A stretch of DNA of 64,000 nt from positions 51,591 through 115,590 of the forward strand of contig JADKEK010000012.1 of NCBI GenBank assembly GCA_016718035.1, in the 5' to 3' direction. The notes below the pieces were generated by a model. It was not told the origin of the DNA and made no database searches. It saw nothing but the letters and a program-made list of their open reading frames with translations. This stretch comes from Bacteroidota bacterium (GTDB lineage Bacteria > Bacteroidota > Bacteroidia > Chitinophagales > BACL12). Both the position numbers and the translations under genes were made by a program. Every line of letters begins with the position of its first letter. The stretch's first letter is position 1. This document shows positions 63,956 through 64,000 of the stretch, one piece after another.

Positions 63956-64000
63956 ATGTCACCCAAGAACGACGACGGTGAGGACTTTATACCGATGGTT
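63956..64000 (+). CDS. Possible start of a gene leaving the window
   Basis: ATG followed by 14 open codons (MSPKNDDGEDFIPMV) up to the edge. Too short to judge. Confidence 0.2.
   Translation, partial: MSPKNDDGEDFIPMV

Larger units (their letters stand above)
62638..64000 (+). mobile_element. IS256-family insertion sequence, left end and transposase
   Basis: The left terminal region probably begins with AGAGTGTAAATTAAACTGTG at about 62635-62655. The matching right inverted repeat is not found before the window end, so the element may run past it. Confidence 0.55.

Noticed and set aside
1..64000. CRISPR array
   Set aside because: No regularly spaced short direct repeats were seen; the only direct repeats (32.2 and 32.4 kb) are two long units.

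Overview
The window looks like a chromosomal segment of a Bacteroidota (Bacteroidetes) bacterium. DNA is AT-rich. Several secreted proteins end in type IX secretion (T9SS/Por) C-terminal sorting domains, a porQ homologue is present, and several genes are preceded by the Bacteroidetes promoter form (TTG, 17-20 bases, TAnnTTTG). Shine-Dalgarno signals are weak or absent, and GTG/TTG starts occur.

Positions 1-37.2 kb are ordinary core genome. They carry the C-terminus of a PdeM-like phosphoesterase, T9SS cargo proteins (CUB, Calx-beta/OB-like, CotH kinase, PQQ-type sugar dehydrogenase), YqgE/AlgH, a tocopherol-cyclase-like protein, an imelysin/di-haem oxidoreductase pair, a VanY-like peptidase, a glycine-rich RRM protein, DinB, an HMA-AraC protein, bacilliredoxin, ahcY, pdxJ, an Omp28-like thioredoxin lipoprotein, an M48 peptidase flanked by two barrel-like proteins, lon, porQ, cmk, rpsA, an EVE-domain protein, a sensor histidine kinase and a broken AsmA-like gene. 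Clear hairpin-T terminators separate many of them. Only two genes here (3.2-5.1 kb and 34.6-37.2 kb) are broken.

At 37.28 kb there is an intact tRNA-Val(TAC) with its own promoter and terminator. Forty bases further on lies a second copy of its 3' half, split in the T-loop by a 51-base palindromic insert and followed by another terminator. From there to the window end everything is accessory DNA, most likely a genomic island next to the tRNA gene.

The island (37.8-64 kb, nearly all + strand) holds a Schlafen/AlbA_2-type gene; an unknown gene between inverted 12-base repeats; a five-gene run (unknown protein, Upf1-like SF1 helicase, large protein with C-terminal PIN nuclease domain, DUF1257/Ycf35-like protein, Ycf46-like AAA ATPase); a giant Hsp90/sacsin-type ATPase fused to an SF1 helicase; a restriction-modification set (two adenine-methyltransferase-type genes and a T5orf172/GIY-YIG-helicase protein) followed by a Trp-repeat protein; several small unknown genes including a GIY-YIG-like one and a two-TM protein; and an IS256-family transposase. 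The five-gene run plus the giant ATPase-helicase is the best candidate for an undescribed, probably defensive, system. That role is inferred from domains and context only.

About thirty single- or two-base disruptions interrupt island genes, many in short homopolymers, while the protein sequence on either side stays conserved. This could be sequencing/assembly error in a poorly covered or strain-variable island, or very recent decay. Functional statements about the broken genes assume the joined reading frames.
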